Shown in pieces: positions 34,422 to 45,500 of a stretch of 64,000 nt of DNA. Origin of the DNA: Lysobacter antibioticus HS124 (GTDB taxonomy: Bacteria; Pseudomonadota; Gammaproteobacteria; Xanthomonadales; Xanthomonadaceae). A model generated the notes under the pieces. The model searched no databases. It was not told where the DNA came from and worked only from the letters and a program-made list of their open reading frames with translations. The stretch is from the NCBI RefSeq assembly GCF_000336385.2, contig NZ_HG424452.1, positions 1-64,000 of the forward strand, in the 5' to 3' direction. Made by a program: the position numbers and the translations under genes. How positions within the stretch are numbered: the first letter of the stretch is position 1; the number at the start of each line of letters is the position of its first letter.

Positions 34422-35462
34422 TCAGTTCATCGAACGCGCCAAAGCGCGTCGGTAGGCCTCGGCATCCCAGTCGACCAGCGCGGCGACCTCGTCCGCATCC
34501 AGCCGCGCCAGCGGTTCGTCGCCGTTCAGGCGCAAGGCCAGCAACGCCAGGCAATGCAGCATCGCCTGCGCCCCGGTCGACGATTCTGGCGCGACCAGCA
34601 CGCCGGCGTCTTCGACCAGCGCGAACGCCGGCATCGCGCCGCATTCGCGCAAACAGCGCTCGACCGCCTGCGACAAACGTTCGCCGGCGCCGACCACGGC
34701 CGCGCGGGCGCCGAGAAACACCGCGTGATCGGGATACAACACGCCGTCCGCGGCGATGCGGCGGGCGATCGCATCGGTCGCCAGCGCATGCGCCAGCGGT
34801 TCCGACGGCGGCTGCCAGGCCAGATCATTGGCAGCGCGCAGTCGCTCAGGCTGCGATGGCGGCGCAAGGCGTTGCGCCCGCAGCAGCCGGCGCTCCACCG
34901 CCTCCAGCCGCGCGGCGACCTGCGCGCAATCCTCGCCGCCGACCACCAGGCCGTGGTTGGCCAACACCAGCACGTCCGGCACGTCGGGCGCGCGCGCGTC
35001 GATGGCAGCGGCGACAGCGCGCGTCAAGGGATGTCCGGGCCGGCGATACGGCACCCACGCCCAATTCAGGTCGGTTAACAGCGACCGCATGCGTTCCTGT
35101 GCATCTTTGCGCACCGCCCAGGCCAGCGCATTCACCGAATGCACGTGGGCGACCACACGATGCGGCAGCAGCGCATGCAGCGAGGTTTCGATCGACGGCC
35201 GCAACGGCAGACCGCGCGCGATATCGACGATGCGCGCTTCGGCATCGTCGTGCCGCAACGCAGCACGCACTTGCGACAAAGGCAGGCGCACGAACAGCTC
35301 GCGCTCGCGCGCATGCGCGAGCCAAGTGCCGGACGCCTTCACCCACAAGTCGTCGCCGCGCTTGAGCGAGGTATTGCCGCCGCCCCCCTGAACAAGCAAA
35401 GGCTCTGCGCCAATCCGCGCCGAAAACGCGATTAGATCGGTTAAAAACTCTGCATTGGCCAC
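34422..35462 (-). CDS. Class II aldolase/adducin family protein
   Basis: 346 aa from a GTG at 35462, chosen because AGGG lies close upstream; starts at 35471 and 35522 are possible, and the remaining frame is in place. It shows PLLVQGGGGNTSLKRGDDLWVKASGTWL, the zinc histidines in HVHSVNALAW, and LVLANHGLVVGGED, as in fuculose-phosphate aldolase and methylthioribulose dehydratase. It could make or split a hydroxy-acid or sugar phosphate. It is the first gene of the envelope-glycan operon and begins 404 bases from the divergent NRPS gene. Substrate unknown. Confidence 0.85.
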   Translation of the reverse strand: MANAEFLTDLIAFSARIGAEPLLVQGGGGNTSLKRGDDLWVKASGTWLAHARERELFVRLPLSQVRAALRHDDAEARIVDIARGLPLRPSIETSLHALLPHRVVAHVHSVNALAWAVRKDAQERMRSLLTDLNWAWVPYRRPGHPLTRAVAAAIDARAPDVPDVLVLANHGLVVGGEDCAQVAARLEAVERRLLRAQRLAPPSQPERLRAANDLAWQPPSEPLAHALATDAIARRIAADGVLYPDHAVFLGARAAVVGAGERLSQAVERCLRECGAMPAFALVEDAGVLVAPESSTGAQAMLHCLALLALRLNGDEPLARLDADEVAALVDWDAEAYRRALARSMN

Positions 35463-35866
35463 GGCGTTCACCCTGCGGGCGATGTGCCCGCGTGGTGTCT
35501 TTCGTGGTGCCAGAACTGCCATTCCATGCATTGCCCCCCGGCTGTGAAACTCCTGGAAACTCCCTCTACGCAGCGGAATTCGAGAACCGGACATCCCGTC
35601 CGGCGGATACATCGCTGCGTTGGCCCGTCTTCACGTCGATCTCCCCGCCAGGCACTGGACGACCCGGCAATCGATGTGGTCCGCTTTGCGCCCGGATCCC
35701 GTTATGTGGATAGGATAGAGATCAGGGGGCACCGCCGACGGCATGCCAAGGATGCAAGCGACTGGGGGTCGCGCGCAACTGCATCTCAAGGTTTGCGAGC
35801 GCTGGATGCCATAAGGGAGCCGACGGGACTGGTCGGCCGAATGGAGTCGTCACAAGGAAGGGGTTG
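35463..35866. other. 404-bp divergent region before the NRPS operon
   Basis: It lies between the minus-strand glycan operon and the plus-strand NRPS genes and should hold both promoters. Candidates on the plus strand are weak, such as TTGCGC at 35686 with TAGGAT at 35711. Directly before the NRPS start is a good Shine-Dalgarno run AAGGAAGGGG (35855-35863). No gene or strong operator is seen. Confidence 0.5.
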
Positions 35867-38800
35867 ATGAACGAGATCGATGACCGCATCGCGGGGCTGT
35901 CCCCGGCGAAGCGAGAGCTATTGCGCCAGATCGCCGCCCGCCAGCGCGCCGGCCAGAACAGGATCACCGCACGCAGCAGGCCCGAGCGCATACCGCTCAG
36001 CTTCGGCCAGCGTCGGCTGTGGTGGCTGGACCAATTCAGTCCCGGCTTGACCGCCTACAACCTGCCGGTTGCGTTGTGGCTGCACGGCGAACTCGATGCG
36101 CAGGCCTTGCGTGCATCGTTGCAAGCCTTGCTCGATCGCCATGAAGTGCTGCGTACGGTGTATCGCACTCACGACGGCGATCCGTACCAGCGCATCCTCG
36201 AGCGTATCGCGCTACCGTGGCGCGACAGTTCGGTCGCGCACGTCGATGAACAAGGCCGACAGGCAGCGGCGTTGCGGATCGCGCGCGAGGAGATCGGCCA
36301 ATCCTTCGACCTCGCCGGCGACGCGATGCTGCGTGCGCACCTGGTCGAACTCGCGCCGCAATCGCATCTGCTGGTGCTGACCTTTCACCACATCGCCATC
36401 GACGGCTGGTCGATCGGCCGACTGCTGGACGAACTGCAACTGCTGTACAACGCACGCCGCGAAGGCCGCGACGCCGCGCTGGAGCCGCTGGAGCTGCAAC
36501 TGGCCGACATCGCCCTGTGGCAGAACGAAACCTTCGGCGGCGACGGACTGCAAGGCCAGCTCGACTACTGGCAACAGCGCCTGACCGGCGCGGCCACGTC
36601 GCTGGACCTGCCCGCCGATCGCCCGCGCCCGGCCGCGCAGAGCTTCCGCGGTGCGCTGCACCGGCGACACATTCCCGACGCGATCAACCAGCGCGTCGAG
36701 CGTTTCGCCCGCGAGCGCAAGGCCACCGTGTCGATGGTCTACATGGCCGCGTACCAGGCGCTGCTGTCGCGCTACACCGGCCAGGACGACATCACCGTGG
36801 CGATGGGCGTGGCCGGCCGGCAGCGGGTCGAGCTCGAACCGGTGGTCGGTTTCTTCGTCAACACCCTCGCGCTGCGCACGCGGCTGGACGGCGAGCCCAG
36901 CTTCGCCGAACTGGTCGACCGCGTCGGCGACGGCATGCTCGGCGCGATGGACAACGCCGACGCGCCGTTGGACCGCGTGCTGGAACTGCTGCGCCTGCCG
37001 CGATCGAGCAGCCACACGCCGTTCGCGCAAGCGATGTACTTCTTCCAGAATTATCCCGAGCACCCGATCGAACTCAGCGGCCTGCGCACCGATCCGGTGC
37101 ACACCGTCGAGCTGATGCCGGGCACCGCGCAGGGCGACCTGAGCCTGTTCGTGACCCAGGACGCGCGCCGTGAACTGGTGTTCGAATACAGCACCGACCT
37201 GTTCGACGCGCCGCGCATCGAGCGACTGACCGATCACTTGCTGAATCTGCTCGATCACGCGCTGGAGGCGCCGCAAACGCCGGTGCACGCGCTGCGCCTG
37301 ATCGGCGCCGAGGAACGCGAGGAACTGGCGCGCTGGAACGACACCGGGCGCGAACTGCCGGCCGATCCGACGCTGGCCGCGCTGGTGCAAGCACAGGTGG
37401 AGCGTTCGCCGGATGCGGTCGCGCTGCGCTTCGGCGCGCGCGAACTGAGCTACCGCGAACTCGACCGACGCGCCAACGCGCTCGCCCACGAACTGCGCGC
37501 GGCCGGTGTCGTCGCCGGTTCGCTGGTCGGGCTGTACGTCGACCGCACGCCGGAAATGCTCATCGGCCTGCTCGGCATTCTCAAGGCCGGCGGCGCCTAC
37601 GTGCCGCTGGACCCGACCTATCCGGCCGATCGCCTGAGCTACATGCTCGAAACCTCGGCCGCGCGGGTGCTGGTGACCCAGCGCGAGCTCGCCGCGACGC
37701 CGCCGGGCGGAGTAGAAACCGTGGTGCTGGCCGATGCGGATGCGGCGCTCGACGAACGCGCCGAGCGCGCGCCGGCCGACGGCGCGTCGCCGCAGGACCT
37801 GGCCTATGTGATCTTCACTTCCGGTTCGACCGGCAAGCCCAAGGGCGTGGAGATCCGCAATCGGTCCGCGGTCAACCTGCTGCGCTCGGTCGCCCGCGAA
37901 CCGGGCCTGGCCGCCGGCCAGACGCTGTGCGCGATCAGCACGCTGTCGTTCGACATCGCTCTGTTCGAGCTGGTGCTGCCGCTGACTGTCGGCGCGACCA
38001 TCGTGCTGGTCGACCGCGACACCGCGCGCGACGGCCTCGGCCTGCGCCGCCTGATCGAAGCCGCGCAGTTGGACGTGATGCAGGCGACGCCGGCGACCTG
38101 GCGCATGCTGCTGGAAGTGGGTTGGCGCGGCAACGCCGAGCTGAAGATCATCTCCACCGGCGAAGCGCTGCCGCGCGAGCTGGCCGATCGTCTGCTGCCG
38201 TGCTGCGGCGAGCTGTGGAATCTTTACGGGCCGACCGAAACCACGGTGTACTCGGCGCTGTGCCGGGTGTTCCCGGGCGAGGGGCCGATCCTGGTCGGCA
38301 GGCCGGTCGACAACACCCAGATCCATATCGTCGACGCGCGCATGAACCTGCAACCGGTCGGCGTGCCGGGCGAACTGCTGATCGGCGGCGACGGTCTCGC
38401 CGCAGGCTATCGCGGCCGACCCGACCTGACCGAAGAGAAGTTCATCGCCGATCCGTTCTCGTCGGTCCCCGGCGCGCGCCTGTACCGTACCGGCGACCTG
38501 GCGCTGTGGCGGCGCGACGGCACGATCGAGGTGATCGGCCGCATCGATCATCAGATCAAGCTGCGCGGCTTCCGCATCGAACTGGGCGAAATCGAGTCGG
38601 TGCTGGCCCAGCGCGCCGATGTCAGCCAGGCCGTAGTCCACTGTCGCGAAGACCGCCCCGGCGACAAGCGCCTGGTCGCCTATGTCACCGCCGACGGCAC
38701 CGCGCCGACGCCCGACGCACTGCGCGATCACCTCAAAGCCGCCCTGCCCGACTACATGGTGCCGAGCGCGTTCGTGATCCTGGAGCAGTTCCCGCTGACG

Positions 38801-39205
38801 CCGAACGGCAAGGTCGACCGGCGCGCGCTGCCGATGCCGGAAGACGTCGCCAGCAACGACGACGACGCCGGCGGCGAGCCGCGCACGCCCGAGGAGCAGA
38901 CCCTGGTCGAGTTGTGGCAGCAGTTGCTCAACGTGCGCCGGGTGCGGGTCCGCGACAACTTCTTCGACCTCGGCGGACATTCGCTGTTGGCTACCCGGCT
39001 GCTGGCGCGCATCGACCAGAGCTTCGGCGTCGAGTTGCCGTTGCGCACGCTGTTCGAGGCGCCGACACTGGAGCAGTTGGCGGCGCGCGTGGCCGTGGCG
39101 CGCGACGATTTCGCCGACGAGGACCTCGATGCCCTGCTCGCCAGCCTGGAAGGGCTCAGCGACGAGGAAGCCGCTGCGCAACTGGATGGCGGAGCGCGGT
39201 CGTGA
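35867..39205 (+). CDS. NRPS module 1 (C-A-T)
   Basis: 1112 aa from the ATG at 35867. An N-terminal docking-like helix (LSPAKRELLRQIAARQRA) precedes the condensation domain with HHIAIDG (H174-H175), an adenylation domain (about 500-985; FTSGSTGKPKG near 650, [19 protein letters not shown]) and a thiolation domain with GGHS (S1039). The C-terminus LLASLEGLSDEEAAAQL is a matching docking-like helix. The specificity code read against GrsA is D-I-F-Q-I-T-L-V-Y-K, which I cannot assign. A C domain at the start means it accepts an acyl or peptidyl donor from elsewhere. Stop and next start overlap (GTGA). Confidence 0.95.
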   Translation: MNEIDDRIAGLSPAKRELLRQIAARQRAGQNRITARSRPERIPLSFGQRRLWWLDQFSPGLTAYNLPVALWLHGELDAQALRASLQALLDRHEVLRTVYRTHDGDPYQRILERIALPWRDSSVAHVDEQGRQAAALRIAREEIGQSFDLAGDAMLRAHLVELAPQSHLLVLTFHHIAIDGWSIGRLLDELQLLYNARREGRDAALEPLELQLADIALWQNETFGGDGLQGQLDYWQQRLTGAATSLDLPADRPRPAAQSFRGALHRRHIPDAINQRVERFARERKATVSMVYMAAYQALLSRYTGQDDITVAMGVAGRQRVELEPVVGFFVNTLALRTRLDGEPSFAELVDRVGDGMLGAMDNADAPLDRVLELLRLPRSSSHTPFAQAMYFFQNYPEHPIELSGLRTDPVHTVELMPGTAQGDLSLFVTQDARRELVFEYSTDLFDAPRIERLTDHLLNLLDHALEAPQTPVHALRLIGAEEREELARWNDTGRELPADPTLAALVQAQVERSPDAVALRFGARELSYRELDRRANALAHELRAAGVVAGSLVGLYVDRTPEMLIGLLGILKAGGAYVPLDPTYPADRLSYMLETSAARVLVTQRELAATPPGGVETVVLADADAALDERAERAPADGASPQDLAYVIFTSGSTGKPKGVEIRNRSAVNLLRSVAREPGLAAGQTLCAISTLSFDIALFELVLPLTVGATIVLVDRDTARDGLGLRRLIEAAQLDVMQATPATWRMLLEVGWRGNAELKIISTGEALPRELADRLLPCCGELWNLYGPTETTVYSALCRVFPGEGPILVGRPVDNTQIHIVDARMNLQPVGVPGELLIGGDGLAAGYRGRPDLTEEKFIADPFSSVPGARLYRTGDLALWRRDGTIEVIGRIDHQIKLRGFRIELGEIESVLAQRADVSQAVVHCREDRPGDKRLVAYVTADGTAPTPDALRDHLKAALPDYMVPSAFVILEQFPLTPNGKVDRRALPMPEDVASNDDDAGGEPRTPEEQTLVELWQQLLNVRRVRVRDNFFDLGGHSLLATRLLARIDQSFGVELPLRTLFEAPTLEQLAARVAVARDDFADEDLDALLASLEGLSDEEAAAQLDGGARS

Positions 39206-42200
39206 ACGAGCTCGACCCTCGCCTGGCGGCCCTATCGCCGGAAAAGCGCGCGCTGCTGCTGCAGCTCGGCCGGCGCCAGGCCGCCGCGCGCAACGCGCTG
39301 GTTCGCCGCGAGCGGCCGGCGCGGCTGCCGCTGTCGTTCGCCCAGCAGCGGCTGTGGATCCTCGATCAGTTCGAACCCGGTTCGCCGGTGTACAACGTGC
39401 CGATGAGCCTGTGGGTCGAGGGCCGCCTCGACCAGGCGGCGCTGCAGCGCGCGCTCGACGAGATCGTGCGCCGCCACGAAAGCCTGCGCACAGTGATCCA
39501 GGCCGACAGCGAGGGTCCTTGCCAGCAGGTGCTGGATCCTGCGCCGGTACCGCTGGCGCAGGAGGATCTGCGCGGGCTGCCGGCATCGGCGCGCGAGGCG
39601 GCCGCGTTCGAACGCGGCCGCGCCGAGGCCGCGCGGCCCTTCGATCTGGCGCGGGGCCCGATGTTCCGGGCGACGCTGATCCAGGTCGAAGATCAGCGCC
39701 GCCTGTTGGTGCTCAACGCCCACCACATCGTCGTCGACGGCTGGTCGCTGGGCATCCTGCTCGACGAGTTGCAGCAGCTGTACGCGGCTTATGCGCAGAA
39801 CGCGGCCTCGCCGTTGCCCGAGCCGGCCTTGCAGTACGCCGACTACGCGCTGTGGCAGCGCGAGGAGTCCGAGCGCGGCAAGCTGCAGCCGCAACTCGAC
39901 TATTGGACCCAGCGCCTGGCCGGCCGCCTGCCCGTGTTGGAGCTGCCCGGCGACCGTCCGCGGCCGGCGCGCCAGGATTACGCCGGCGCGGCCTTGCGCG
40001 AAACGGTCCCCGCCGGGCTTTACGAGCAGGTCAAGCAGCTTGCCCGCGAGCACGGCGCGACGCCGTTCATGGTCGTACTGGCCGCGTTCCAGACCCTGCT
40101 GATGCGCTACAGCGGCCAAACCGACCAGATCTGCGGCGTCGGCCTGGCCAACCGCGGCCGGCCGGAGCTGGAGCCGATGATCGGCTTCTTCATCAACACC
40201 CTGGCGATGCGCCACGACCTGTCCGGCGATCCGAGCTTCGCCGAGCTGCTCGCGCGGGTGAAGGACGGCACGATCGGCGCGTTCTCGCATCAGGACCTGC
40301 CGATCGAGCGCCTGATCGAGAGCCTCGACCTCGACCGCGCGCTCAGCCATACACCGCTGTTCCAGGTCATGCTGTTCTTCCAGAACTTCCCCGCCGGGGC
40401 CGCGCCGACCGCGGAGCTGGAACTGCGCTCGGTCAGCTTCGACGCAGTCAATCAGGGCACCGCGCGCACCGATCTGTCGCTGTTCGCGAGCGAGGACGCC
40501 GGCGAGCTGCGCTTGTTCTTCGAATACGCCAGCGCGCTGTTCGATCACGCCACCATCGCCGCGTTCGCGCGGCATTTCGTGCAGCTATTGCGTTCGGCGG
40601 TGGCCGAACCGCAGCGCCGGATCGGCGAGCTGGAGATTCTCGACGCCGACGAACGCGAGCGGCTGCTGTACGCCAACAACGACACCGCGCTGGACTTGCC
40701 GCAGCAGGCGCTGCACACCGCGTTCGAAGCCCAGGCCGCGCAGCGGCCGCAGGCGATCGCGGTCGAGCAGGGCGACATCCGCTTGAGCTATGCCCAGCTC
40801 GACGCCCAGGCCGATGCGGTCGCGCGCGCCCTGGCCGCGCGCGGCATCGGCCGCGGCGACCTGGTCGGGCTGCTGGTCGAACGCACCCCGCGCATGCTCG
40901 CGGCGCTGCTCGGCACGCTCAAAGCCGGCGCCGCCTACGTGCCGATGGACCCCGCCTACCCGGCGGAGCGGCTGGGCTTCATGCTCGAAGACGCGGCGAT
41001 GCGGACGGTGCTGGGCGAACGCGAGCTGCTCGCCCGGCTGCCGTCCGCGCAGGCGACGCTGGCGCTGGAAGACGCGCTCGCCGCACCCGGCGAAGGCCGC
41101 CCGGCGGGCGCGCCGCAGGCCGACGACCTGGCTTACGTCATTTTCACCTCCGGCTCGACCGGGCGGCCCAAGGGCGTGCAGATTCCGCACCGTGCCGCGC
41201 TCAATTTCCTCGCCTCGGTCGCGCGCGAACCCGGCCTGGACCGCGGCGACGCGCTGTGCGCGGTGACCACCTTGTCGTTCGACATCGCCGTGCTCGAACT
41301 GCTGCTGCCGCTCAGTGTCGGCGCGCGCATCGTGCTCGCCGACCGCGAAACCGCCACCGATGGCCTGGCCCTGGCGCGACTTCTGGAAAGCTCGCGCAGC
41401 ACGGTGATGCAGGCCACGCCGGCGACCTGGCGCATGCTGCTCGACGCCGGTTGGCGCGCGCCCGCCGGCCTGCGCCTGCTGTGCGGGGGCGAGGCGCTGC
41501 CGCGCGAACTCGCCGACCGCCTGCTCGCCGACGGCGCGCAGTTGTGGAATCTGTACGGGCCCACCGAAACCACGGTGTGGTCGGCACTGGAACGCGTGCG
41601 CTCCGACGGCGCGATCTGCGTCGGCCGGCCGATGGCCAACACCCAGATCTACGTCGTCGACCGCGCCCTGCGGCCGGTGCCGGCCGGCGTGCCCGGCGAG
41701 CTGTTGATCGGCGGCCTCGGCGTGGCCCGCGGCTATCTGGGCCGACCGCAGCTGACCGCGGAAAAGTTCGTACCCGATCCGTTCGGCGCGACCCCCGGCG
41801 CACGCCTGTACCGCACCGGCGACCTCGCCCGCTGGCGCCGCGACGGTCGCCTGGAAGTGCTTGGCCGTATCGATCACCAGATCAAGCTGCGCGGCTTCCG
41901 GATCGAACTGGGCGAAATCGAAGCGGTGTTGGCCGAACATCCCTCGGTGCACCAGGCCGTGGCGATCTGCCGCGAGGACCGCCCCGGCGACCAACGGCTG
42001 GTCGCCTATGCGGTCGCCCGGGCCGGCCAGCGCATCGACGTCGAAGCCTTGCGCGCGCTGGCCAAGCGCCGCCTGCCCGACTACATGCTGCCTTCCGCCT
42101 GGGTCGCGCTGGAGGCGATGCCTCTGACCCCGAACGGCAAGGTCGACCGTCGCGCGCTGCCGGCACCCGACGCCGCGGCCGAAGCCGCCGCGGGCGAGCG

Positions 42201-42537
42201 CTATGTCGCGCCGCGCAACGCCGAAGAAGAAACGCTGGCGGCGCTGTGGGCGGAGACCCTGGGACGCGAACGCGTCGGCATCGAAGACGACTTCTTCGCG
42301 CTCGGCGGCCATTCCCTGCTCGCCACCCGCTTGCTCAGCCGGATCAACCAAAGTTTCGCCGTCCAGGCGACGCTGCGCGCGCTGTTCGAGGCGCCGACGG
42401 TCGCCGGCTTTTCCGCATGGCTGAGCGAACATCGCATGAGCGGCCTCGACGCCGAGGACCTGGCCGGCATGCTCGATCGACTCGAAGGCCTGTCGGACGA
42501 CGAAATCCAGGCCCTGCTCGCCGGCGCCGGCGCCTGA
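39202..42537 (+). CDS. NRPS module 2 (C-A-T), predicted glycine-activating
   Basis: 1111 aa from a GTG that overlaps the previous stop. Domains: docking helix LSPEKRALLLQLGRRQAAA, condensation domain HHIVVDG (H174), adenylation domain ([21 protein letters not shown]), thiolation GGHS (S1038) and C-terminal helix LDRLEGLSDDEIQALL. The binding-pocket code reads D-I-L-Q-L-G-L-V-W-K, close to the glycine code DILQLGLIWK, so Gly is the likely residue. No epimerase or methyltransferase domain. It should take the chain from module 1 and pass it to module 3 through the docking helices. Confidence 0.95.
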   Translation: MNELDPRLAALSPEKRALLLQLGRRQAAARNALVRRERPARLPLSFAQQRLWILDQFEPGSPVYNVPMSLWVEGRLDQAALQRALDEIVRRHESLRTVIQADSEGPCQQVLDPAPVPLAQEDLRGLPASAREAAAFERGRAEAARPFDLARGPMFRATLIQVEDQRRLLVLNAHHIVVDGWSLGILLDELQQLYAAYAQNAASPLPEPALQYADYALWQREESERGKLQPQLDYWTQRLAGRLPVLELPGDRPRPARQDYAGAALRETVPAGLYEQVKQLAREHGATPFMVVLAAFQTLLMRYSGQTDQICGVGLANRGRPELEPMIGFFINTLAMRHDLSGDPSFAELLARVKDGTIGAFSHQDLPIERLIESLDLDRALSHTPLFQVMLFFQNFPAGAAPTAELELRSVSFDAVNQGTARTDLSLFASEDAGELRLFFEYASALFDHATIAAFARHFVQLLRSAVAEPQRRIGELEILDADERERLLYANNDTALDLPQQALHTAFEAQAAQRPQAIAVEQGDIRLSYAQLDAQADAVARALAARGIGRGDLVGLLVERTPRMLAALLGTLKAGAAYVPMDPAYPAERLGFMLEDAAMRTVLGERELLARLPSAQATLALEDALAAPGEGRPAGAPQADDLAYVIFTSGSTGRPKGVQIPHRAALNFLASVAREPGLDRGDALCAVTTLSFDIAVLELLLPLSVGARIVLADRETATDGLALARLLESSRSTVMQATPATWRMLLDAGWRAPAGLRLLCGGEALPRELADRLLADGAQLWNLYGPTETTVWSALERVRSDGAICVGRPMANTQIYVVDRALRPVPAGVPGELLIGGLGVARGYLGRPQLTAEKFVPDPFGATPGARLYRTGDLARWRRDGRLEVLGRIDHQIKLRGFRIELGEIEAVLAEHPSVHQAVAICREDRPGDQRLVAYAVARAGQRIDVEALRALAKRRLPDYMLPSAWVALEAMPLTPNGKVDRRALPAPDAAAEAAAGERYVAPRNAEEETLAALWAETLGRERVGIEDDFFALGGHSLLATRLLSRINQSFAVQATLRALFEAPTVAGFSAWLSEHRMSGLDAEDLAGMLDRLEGLSDDEIQALLAGAGA

Positions 42538-42565
42538 TCCTCGGCATTCAAGGACGAATACCCGC

Positions 42566-45500
42566 ATGACCGCAGTCACTCCTCCCGCCGACGCTCTGGC
42601 CGAACGCCTGTCGCGGCTGAGCCCGCAGCAGCGCGAGCTGCTGCAGCGCCAGCTCGCCGCGCGCAACGGCGCCGCGGCGCCGCGCGACGAAGCCATCCCG
42701 CGCCGCAGCGTCGCCGGCCAAGCGCTACCGTTGTCGGCCGCTCAGCAACGGATGTGGTTCTTCGAGCGCTTCCAGCCCGGCACCGGCGCCTATCACGTCT
42801 ATGGACACTACCGCCTGCGCGGCGCGCTCGACGCCATGGCATTGCAGCGCGCGTTCGCGACCATCGTGCGCCGCCACGACGCCTTGCGCACCGGTTTCGA
42901 CGAAGTGGCCGGCGAGCCGCGCCAGACCGTGGTCGCGCACGTCGATTTCGCGCTCGATCGCCACGACCTGACTGCGCTGCCGGAAGCGCAGCGCGAGGCC
43001 GAGATCCAGCGCCGTGTCGGCGCCGAAAGCGAGCGGCCGTTCGATCTCGCTCGGCCGCCGCTGCTGCGCGCCGGGCTGCTGCGCCTGGCCGACGACGACC
43101 ATGTGCTGATGGTGGTGATGCACCACATCGTGTCCGACGCCTGGTCGTTCGGCGTGCTGCACGCCGAGTTGGCCGCGGCGTACGCCGCCGAACTCGACGG
43201 CGGCGACGCCGGTTTGGCCGAGTTGCCCCTGCAATTCGGCGATCACGTGCTGTGGCAGCGCGAGCCGGCGCAGATGCAGCGCATCGACGCTCAACTCGAT
43301 TATTGGCGCGGCGCCCTGGACGGCGTCGGCGGCCTGCTCGATCTGCCCAGCGACCGGCCGCGTTCGGCCACGCCGCTGGGCCGTGGCGCGCGTCTGCCGC
43401 TGCACCTGCCGCCCGAACTCGGCGCGGCGGTCGAAGCCTTCGCGCGTCGCCACGGTGCGACGCCGTTCATGCTGCTGTTGGCGGTGTTCCAGGCCCTGCT
43501 CGGCCGCCACAGCGGGCAGGACGAAGTCGTGGTCGGCTCGCCGGTCGCCAATCGCGAGCGCAGCGAAACCGGGCCGCTGATCGGCTTGTTCGTCAACACC
43601 CTGGCGCTGCGCGGCGACCTGCGCGGCGAGCCCTCGTTGCTGACGTTGCTGGCGCGTACGCGCGGCCAGGTGCTGGATGCGCTGGAGCACGCGCAGGCGC
43701 CGCTGGAACGGGTGGTCGACGAGCTGCGCATCGAGCGCGTGCCGGGGCGGACGCCGTTGTTCCAGACCATGTTCGTGCTGCAGAACGGCAACGGCGCGCC
43801 GTTGCGCCTGGCCGGCCTGGACGCGTACTGGATCGAGTCGCAGGTGCAAAGCGCGCGCTTCGAACTGACCCTGTCGCTGGGCGACGCCGGCGACGGGTTG
43901 CGCGGCGTGCTCGACTACGACACCGACTTGTTCGATGCCGAGACCGCGCAACGCCTGCTGCGCCAGTACGAAGTCCTGCTGCGCAACGCCCTGGCCGAAC
44001 CGGAACGGCCGTTGGCCCGACTGAGCCTGCTCGACGACGAACAGCGCGAGGAACTGCTGCGGCTGGGCGACGGCGGCGCGGTCGAAGACGCCGAAGATGC
44101 CCACCTCTATACGCTCATCGCCGCCCAGGCGGCACGCACGCCCGCCGCCGCGGCCTTGGTCGAACCCGGCCGCGAACTGCGCTATGCCGAACTGATCGCG
44201 CGCGCCAACGGCCTCGGGCTGCGCCTGCAAGCGTTGGGCATCGGCCCGGAAGCGCGGGTCGCGGTGCTGGCCGACCGCTCGGCCGACGCCATCGTCGGCG
44301 TGCTCGCCGCGCTGGCGGCCGGCGCGGCCTACGTGCCGCTGGACCCCGGCCATCCCGACGAGCGACTGCGCTTCCTGCTCGCCGACGCGGGCGCGCAGGC
44401 GCTGATCGTGCCGCCGACGCAGCGCGCCCGCGCCCAGGCGCTGGCGCCGACGCTGCCGGTGCTGCACAGCGACGAAGCCGAGCCGAACGCGCAACCGCCG
44501 GCGGCGACGCGCCGGGCCGATCATGCGGCTTACGTGGTTTATACCTCCGGTTCGACCGGCCAGCCCAAGGGCGTGGTGATCGAGCACCGCGGCGCGGTGA
44601 ACCTGACCCGCGGTTTCATCGCACGCCACGATTTCGCCGGTCAGCGTTTGTTGATGATTCCGCCGCTGGTGTTCGACGCCTCGGTCGGCGATCTGTTTCC
44701 GGCCCTGGCCAGCGGTTCGGCCCTGGTCCTGCATCCGACCCCGACCGAGCTGGGGCCGTTCGAACTGGAGCGCTTCTGCGACGAACACGGGGTCAGCGCG
44801 ATCGACGCGCCGGCGGCGCTGTGGCGGCGCTGGAGCGAAGGCTGGGCCGCGGCGAAGCGCGAACGCCCGCTGCTGCCGCAGCTGCGGTTGATGATGATCG
44901 GCGGCGAAAGCGTGCCGGTCGAACAGGTGCGCCGCTTCGCCGCGACCACCGAAGGCCGCGCGGTGCTGTGCAATCATTACGGCCCGACCGAGGCCTCGGT
45001 CTGCGCGACGGTGCTGGCGACCCGCGACGCCAGCGAGCTGAGCGCACTGGAACTGCCGATCGGCCGGCCCTTGCCCGGCGTGCGCTGCTACGTGCTCGAC
45101 CGCCACGGCGCGCTGGCGCCGCGCGGCGCGGTCGGCGAGCTGTGCATCGGCGGCCTCGGCGTGGCGCGCGAGTATCTCGGCCAGCCCGAACTCAGCGCGC
45201 AGGCCTTCCCGCCCGATCCTTACGCCTCCTCCGCCGATGCGCGCCTGTATCGCACCGGCGATCTGGCGCGCTGGGATCGCGACGGCCATCTGCAGTTCCT
45301 CGGCCGCCGCGATCACCAGATCAAGCTGCGCGGGTTCCGGATCGAGCTGGGCGAGATCGAATCCGCGCTGGAAGCGCACGAATCGGTCGAAAGCGCGGTG
45401 GTGTTGCTGCGCGAAGACCGCCCCGGCGACCGTCGTCTGATCGCCTATGTGGTCGGCGGCGACGGCCTGGACCCGGGCCGCCTGCGCGAACATCTGGCCC

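Noticed and set aside
36212..39586. A long minus-strand open frame across the first NRPS gene
   Set aside because: It is the antisense of the C-A-T module and shows no recognisable protein features.
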